Part shown: positions 60,238 through 64,000 of the stretch, piece after piece
Position numbering within the stretch: the stretch's first letter is position 1
Layout: every line of letters starts with the position of its first letter
Assembly: GCA_025603075.1 (NCBI GenBank)
Contig: MU626263.1
Coordinates: forward strand, 62,001-126,000
DNA from: Neoconidiobolus thromboides FSU 785
Lineage: Eukaryota > Entomophthoromycota > Entomophthoromycetes > Entomophthorales > Neoconidiobolaceae
Direction of reading: 5' to 3'
Length of the DNA stretch: 64,000 bases
The notes under the pieces: model-generated
Database searches by the model: none
What the model was told of the DNA's origin: nothing
What the model saw: only the letters and a program-made list of their open reading frames with translations
Program-made: the position numbers and the translations under genes

Positions 60238-61481
60238 ATGCCAAAACAAAATTTATTGTCTCAAGTTGTTAAAACAGGAATCCGTTCATTAACAACCAAA
60301 AATCTAAGTTCTTTACCAAAAAAATTCAAATTTACCGAAGAAATACGTGATGCTTTAGAAACTGGTAAACCTGTGGTAGCTTTAGAGTCTTCCAATATAG
60401 CTTATGGTATTGTCTAATAATTGATACTCATTGTATAAATGCTAACCATACCATCCAGGCTTCCCATACCCTCGTAACATTGAAATAGCCAATGACGTAC
60501 AAAACATTGTAAGAGCACAAGGTAGTATTCCAGCTATGATAGCTTTATTAAATGGTAATGTACATATTGGATTGAACTCTGAGCAATTGGACCAATTAGC
60601 AAAAGCTGGTCCTAATGCTAGAAAGGTATCTAGAAGAGATTTAGCTTATACATTATCTGAGGTAGGAGCTTATTTTATAATAAGGACAACTGATAGATAT
60701 TTATTTCACCTTTTATTGTTAGAAAATAGTAGGTGCTACTACAATAGCAAGTACGATGGTGTTAGCTCATAAGGTAGGTATCCCTATCTTTTCTACTGGT
60801 GGGTTAGGCGGTGTACATTATGGCGCTGATAAAAGTAGGATTTATATTCCAGTCTACAATCTATTAATAAAACTAACTTTACTCTCTCATTAGCTTTTGA
60901 TATCTCAGCAGATTTAACCGAATTAGGACGTACATCTATAACAGTTATATCAGCAGGGGCCAAATCTATATTAGATATTGGTAGTACTTTAGAATATCTG
61001 GAAACTCAAGGGGTAGCTGTAGCTACGTTAGGAGAAAGTGAATATTATCCAGGTTTTTTTACACCTACTTCAAATTACAAAGCACCAATTCACCTGAAGA
61101 CTTTGGAACAAGCAACGAATATGATAGGTATCCTATTTTATTATAATCTATAATCTTTAGTTTCTAATTGTTATTATTTTCTATTCAGACGCTCATTTCA
61201 ACCTTGATTTACAATCTGGTATCTCTATTGGTGTGCCCATCCCAGCTGAACTTTCTAAAGTTGGTAGTGAGATACAAGCTGCTACTGATCAAGCAATTAA
61301 GGAATGTGAAGAGCAAGGTATTGAAGGGAAAACAGTGACTCTCTTTTTACTAAAAAGAATTAATGAGTTAACCCAAGGAAAATCAGTGGAAGCCAATATT
61401 GCATTAATTAAAAATAATGCAATGATTGGTGGTAAGTTGGCATACTTACTTGCTGAGAAACGTAGCGGGCAGATAGAATAG
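60238..61481 (+). CDS. pseudouridine-5'-phosphate glycosidase (PsuG), standalone
   Basis: Cleaves pseudouridine 5'-phosphate to uracil and ribose 5-phosphate. Five exons: 60238-60406, 60459-60661, 60723-60834, 60894-61127, 61189-61481; introns 52-61 nt; 336 residues, in frame. Family motifs: [114 protein letters not shown] and [11 protein letters not shown]. The catalytic Glu in ALES and Lys in SRRD-type sites are expected. The first 25 residues (basic, Ser/Thr, no acids) look like a mitochondrial presequence. It is not fused to a PfkB-type kinase, as the gene ends at 61481. Confidence 0.94.
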
Positions 61482-63076
61482 AGGCTGATGTAGAGTAGAG
61501 TTCATGTTTTTATCAGAAATAAATCAAATTACTATAAATACAATGTGTATTTTTTATTGGTTACAAAAGTTTATGCTTTGTTAAATGAAATATCCTCTTA
61601 AAACTTTTCTATATTTATGGTTTTGGTAAATAGATATGATGATAATTCATTGTTATGATCAATAGCTTCAGATTAAATAGAATAAGAGCGAGTGTTAATG
61701 TTTGGAGTAATGATTTATCGAATTTAGTCTCAGCAAGCTAGTGACTGAATCTACATTGTTAATGTTAAAGTAGCTAAGGTAACATAGAAAGTGTGAAAAG
61801 TACTATTACTCATCCATAATAAGAAAAATTGTTTATCAGTTTATAAAAAAAAATTTTGAACAAATTGATAAAATGTAATAAAAATGAGTTAAAAGTTTTA
61901 TAACATATTAAAAATGTTCAGAATTTTAATCATTATAAAGTTAAAGAAAATTTCGTATGAGGTTTTAAATATTTAAAATATCAATAAAATTAAGATACTA
62001 ATCATATAAAAAGATATTTTTTATAGTGAATATTGCAATACCCTGTGAGAATCAGTATAAATATCAGGGTTAAAAAATACTGCAACAATAAGATCTATCA
62101 AATTGTATTTTTAGTTAAATATACAAAGCTTTTAAAATCGAAAAATCCCTATTGTTAAAAAAAATTAATAAATGAATGAAAAAGTCAAAACAATCAAAAT
62201 GAAGAAGCATTGCATGAAAATTCTTTATTGAAAATACATAAATACTTTTTTCTGTTAGATAAAAAATTATACAACATCAATTAAATACCCATTTTTTTCT
62301 AGATGTAACCTTTTATCTATTGTTTATATACTATTAAAGTTAATATCTTTACTACATAATAACCTTTTCTTTTTTAAGATAAGAGATACATACCTATATC
62401 AACCGATCTCAAGATCTCTTTAATAACCAAAGGTTTTAAAAAAAATTATATTAACGATGAAAATCAATATATGCGAAACCGTCATAGACTAATAACTATT
62501 TATTATGATCCTTTAATGTGCCATAAACTTGATGTCGGCTCAGATAAAGCAGAACGATTTCTTATTGTATTTAAAACGGAAACTAAATTATAGGGTTGGG
62601 ATGGTACTGAAAAAGGAAAACATACCTTCGGTATAAAATAGCTATCCTTTAAGCTGACCGGAGTTGGAAAGGTTTAAACAAAAACTCATGTCTAAAACAA
62701 GTTTTTCACAGTGTGCGTCAATTTTAAATAGATTTGAGAATACTGTAAAAAAAAAAAGAGATAGTTTTCACAAAAAAATGTTATCAAGTGTAAATAATTT
62801 TGAGAATAACAGCGAATGTTTTATATAAACTACTATATATCTGTTACTCTATTTTTACAAAGTATGTTTTTAGAACAGTCTATACAATAATCTTAAGAGT
62901 TACGAACTAATAGAATTCAATCACTTAACGCTATTAAAATTGTTTTTGAAAAATAGTCCCAAAATCTATTTATTAATGAAAAACTACGTCTTAGATGTAA
63001 TATTGTCCATAAAATATTTTACAATCTTGTTTTTATTTTTATTTTATTCTGGTGGAAATTAATCTAATTATATTAT
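61482..63076. other. 1.6-kb AT-rich intergenic region
   Basis: No gene, tRNA or family repeat recognised. Confidence 0.4.
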
Positions 63077-64000
63077 CTATTTCTTTTTACCCTTTCCTTT
63101 AGTTGGTACAGCTGCTGGAGCTTCAGCGCTTTCCTTCTTTTTAGGTTTGCAAGTAAAATCAAGGGATGGTAATTCAACATTAAAGATTTCCTTATGTAAT
63201 CTAAGACCAACTTCATACATATTGGCATTTGGATTTTTCTTCATTTCTTCCAAAATAGCATCAGCTAAGATTTTGGGTTTTGGTGTAATGTCAGAAAGCT
63301 TCACTTTTTTATCTTCTAAGTCTTTTAACGTTTTGTTGATATCTTCATATTCATATCTATCTGCACGGATACCCACGCCTGGTGGTGCATTTGTTTTAAG
63401 GTACTCCAATAAATTATTTAAAGCTTCTGGATGGGCATCTTTTAATTGTAACAATCTTTTATGAGTTTTCCTTTCAAAGACTTCTTGTCGTTTTTTATGA
63501 ACGAATGGTGACTTTGGAACCGCCCAACGTTCAGTTTTAGTTGGCAATGAAACCATACCACTGCATGGAATATTCAATTCATATGAAGCACGTCTTGCGA
63601 AATCAACATAGAAATCAACAATTGAAGGAATGAAACTTCTAAAATGTAAGTTACAGCTGACTATATTATGCTTGGACTCAACTTTTTGTGGTTCTAATAT
63701 ATTTAATTTTTAATAAAAAGAAATTATGTTTATTTACTTACTTTTATAAATTGGATCAATGTTCTCGGAGTCATTAACTTTAACTGCATTTCTATCTGGT
63801 AAAACTGGGAGATCGGCAATTGGGTCAAACATACTAAAGTTTTTATTGTTAGTTTATGGCCATTAAGTTGATCATTAAATTGATATCAATAAACTTATAA
63901 ATATTTACGTTGATATTTCACGAGCTTTAATTGCTGATATTTTTGGTATAGCAGCTATCTAAAAGGTTATTATATAAGAAGCTCCTAGATTTAAAATATA
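63077..64000 (-). CDS. mitochondrial ribosomal protein uS10m (5' end outside window)
   Basis: Mitochondrial small-subunit protein S10 (MRPS10/Rsm10). Visible exons: 63909-63958, 63742-63833, 63077-63693, with 48- and 75-nt introns; the first visible exon begins after an acceptor (CTTTTAG) and the upstream exon with the presequence is beyond the right edge. The visible part codes 252 residues, in frame. VSCNLHFRSF, VDFYVDFARRASYEL, IPCSGMVSLPTKTERWAVPK, SPFVHKKRQEVFERKTHKRL and NAPPGVGIRADRYE are diagnostic of uS10m. A helical extension and a Lys-rich tail (KGKGKKK) follow the core. Its presence shows an organelle with its own translation system. Confidence 0.95.

Noticed and set aside
1-64000. 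CRISPR array, bacterial operons or prophage
   Set aside because: No regularly spaced direct repeats; introns and eukaryotic gene families show nuclear fungal DNA.

Overview
This window reads as nuclear DNA of an AT-rich, early-diverging fungus. Support for this: genes are split by many very short GT-AG introns (mostly 41-90 nt); several families are fungal or fungal-typical (Dsc3 of the Golgi/endosomal E3 ligase, a Rua1 C-terminal zinc-binding domain, a Nvj2/TEX2 lipid-transfer protein, a Rim15-type kinase, a chitinase with a C-terminal anchor-like tail); Asn runs are coded by AAT repeats; and there is a eukaryotic initiator tRNA. A mitochondrial ribosomal protein S10 gene argues against amitochondriate Neocallimastigomycota and Microsporidia. 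I cannot name the species; Mucoromycota or Zoopagomycota-like fungi fit best (inference).

Layout. 1-10,100: an HSL-type hydrolase cut by the left edge (-), initiator tRNA-Met (+), a small ABM monooxygenase (-), an unknown membrane protein (-) and the 20-exon Elongator subunit ELP1 (-). 10,100-15,700: repeat-rich gene desert. 15,700-26,940: PUS7, a ZIP transporter, a Tyr-rich secreted peptide, MED4 and a PH-SMP lipid-transfer protein, all (+). 26,969-30,728: a SAMHD1-like HD phosphohydrolase and a GH18 chitinase (-). 30,730-34,520: second repeat desert. 34,523-42,399: a Rua1-type regulator (+), then a (-) cluster of UBE3D/Ipa1, a DusA-type dihydrouridine synthase and Rpn9, a divergent TMEM256/DUF423 gene (+), and TMEM19 (-). 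43,340-48,873: a BBE-like flavin oxidase and DSC3 (+) with a repeat desert between them. 50,868-64,000: Rim15-like kinase (+), AFG2/Drg1 AAA ATPase (-), pseudouridine-5'-phosphate glycosidase (+) and mitochondrial uS10m (-, cut by the right edge).

For most multi-exon genes I rebuilt the exons by hand; the totals are multiples of three and the joins restore conserved motifs, so those models are firm. Functional themes are housekeeping: RNA modification (Elongator, PUS7, DusA, PsuG), protein turnover (Rpn9, UBE3D, Dsc3), transcription (MED4, Rua1-like), ribosome biogenesis and mitochondrial translation. Neighbours do not form pathway clusters.

The strongest non-genic signal is a family of about 100-bp elements with imperfect terminal inverted repeats (GGGGATGTATTTTT at one end, CATCCCC at the other), at least 17 recognisable copies in both orientations, confined to intergenic DNA. 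They look like TA-targeting, mariner-type MITEs. Other signals are a perfect 26-bp palindrome beside one copy, and two diverged inverted copies of a larger unidentified repeat with swapped block order.
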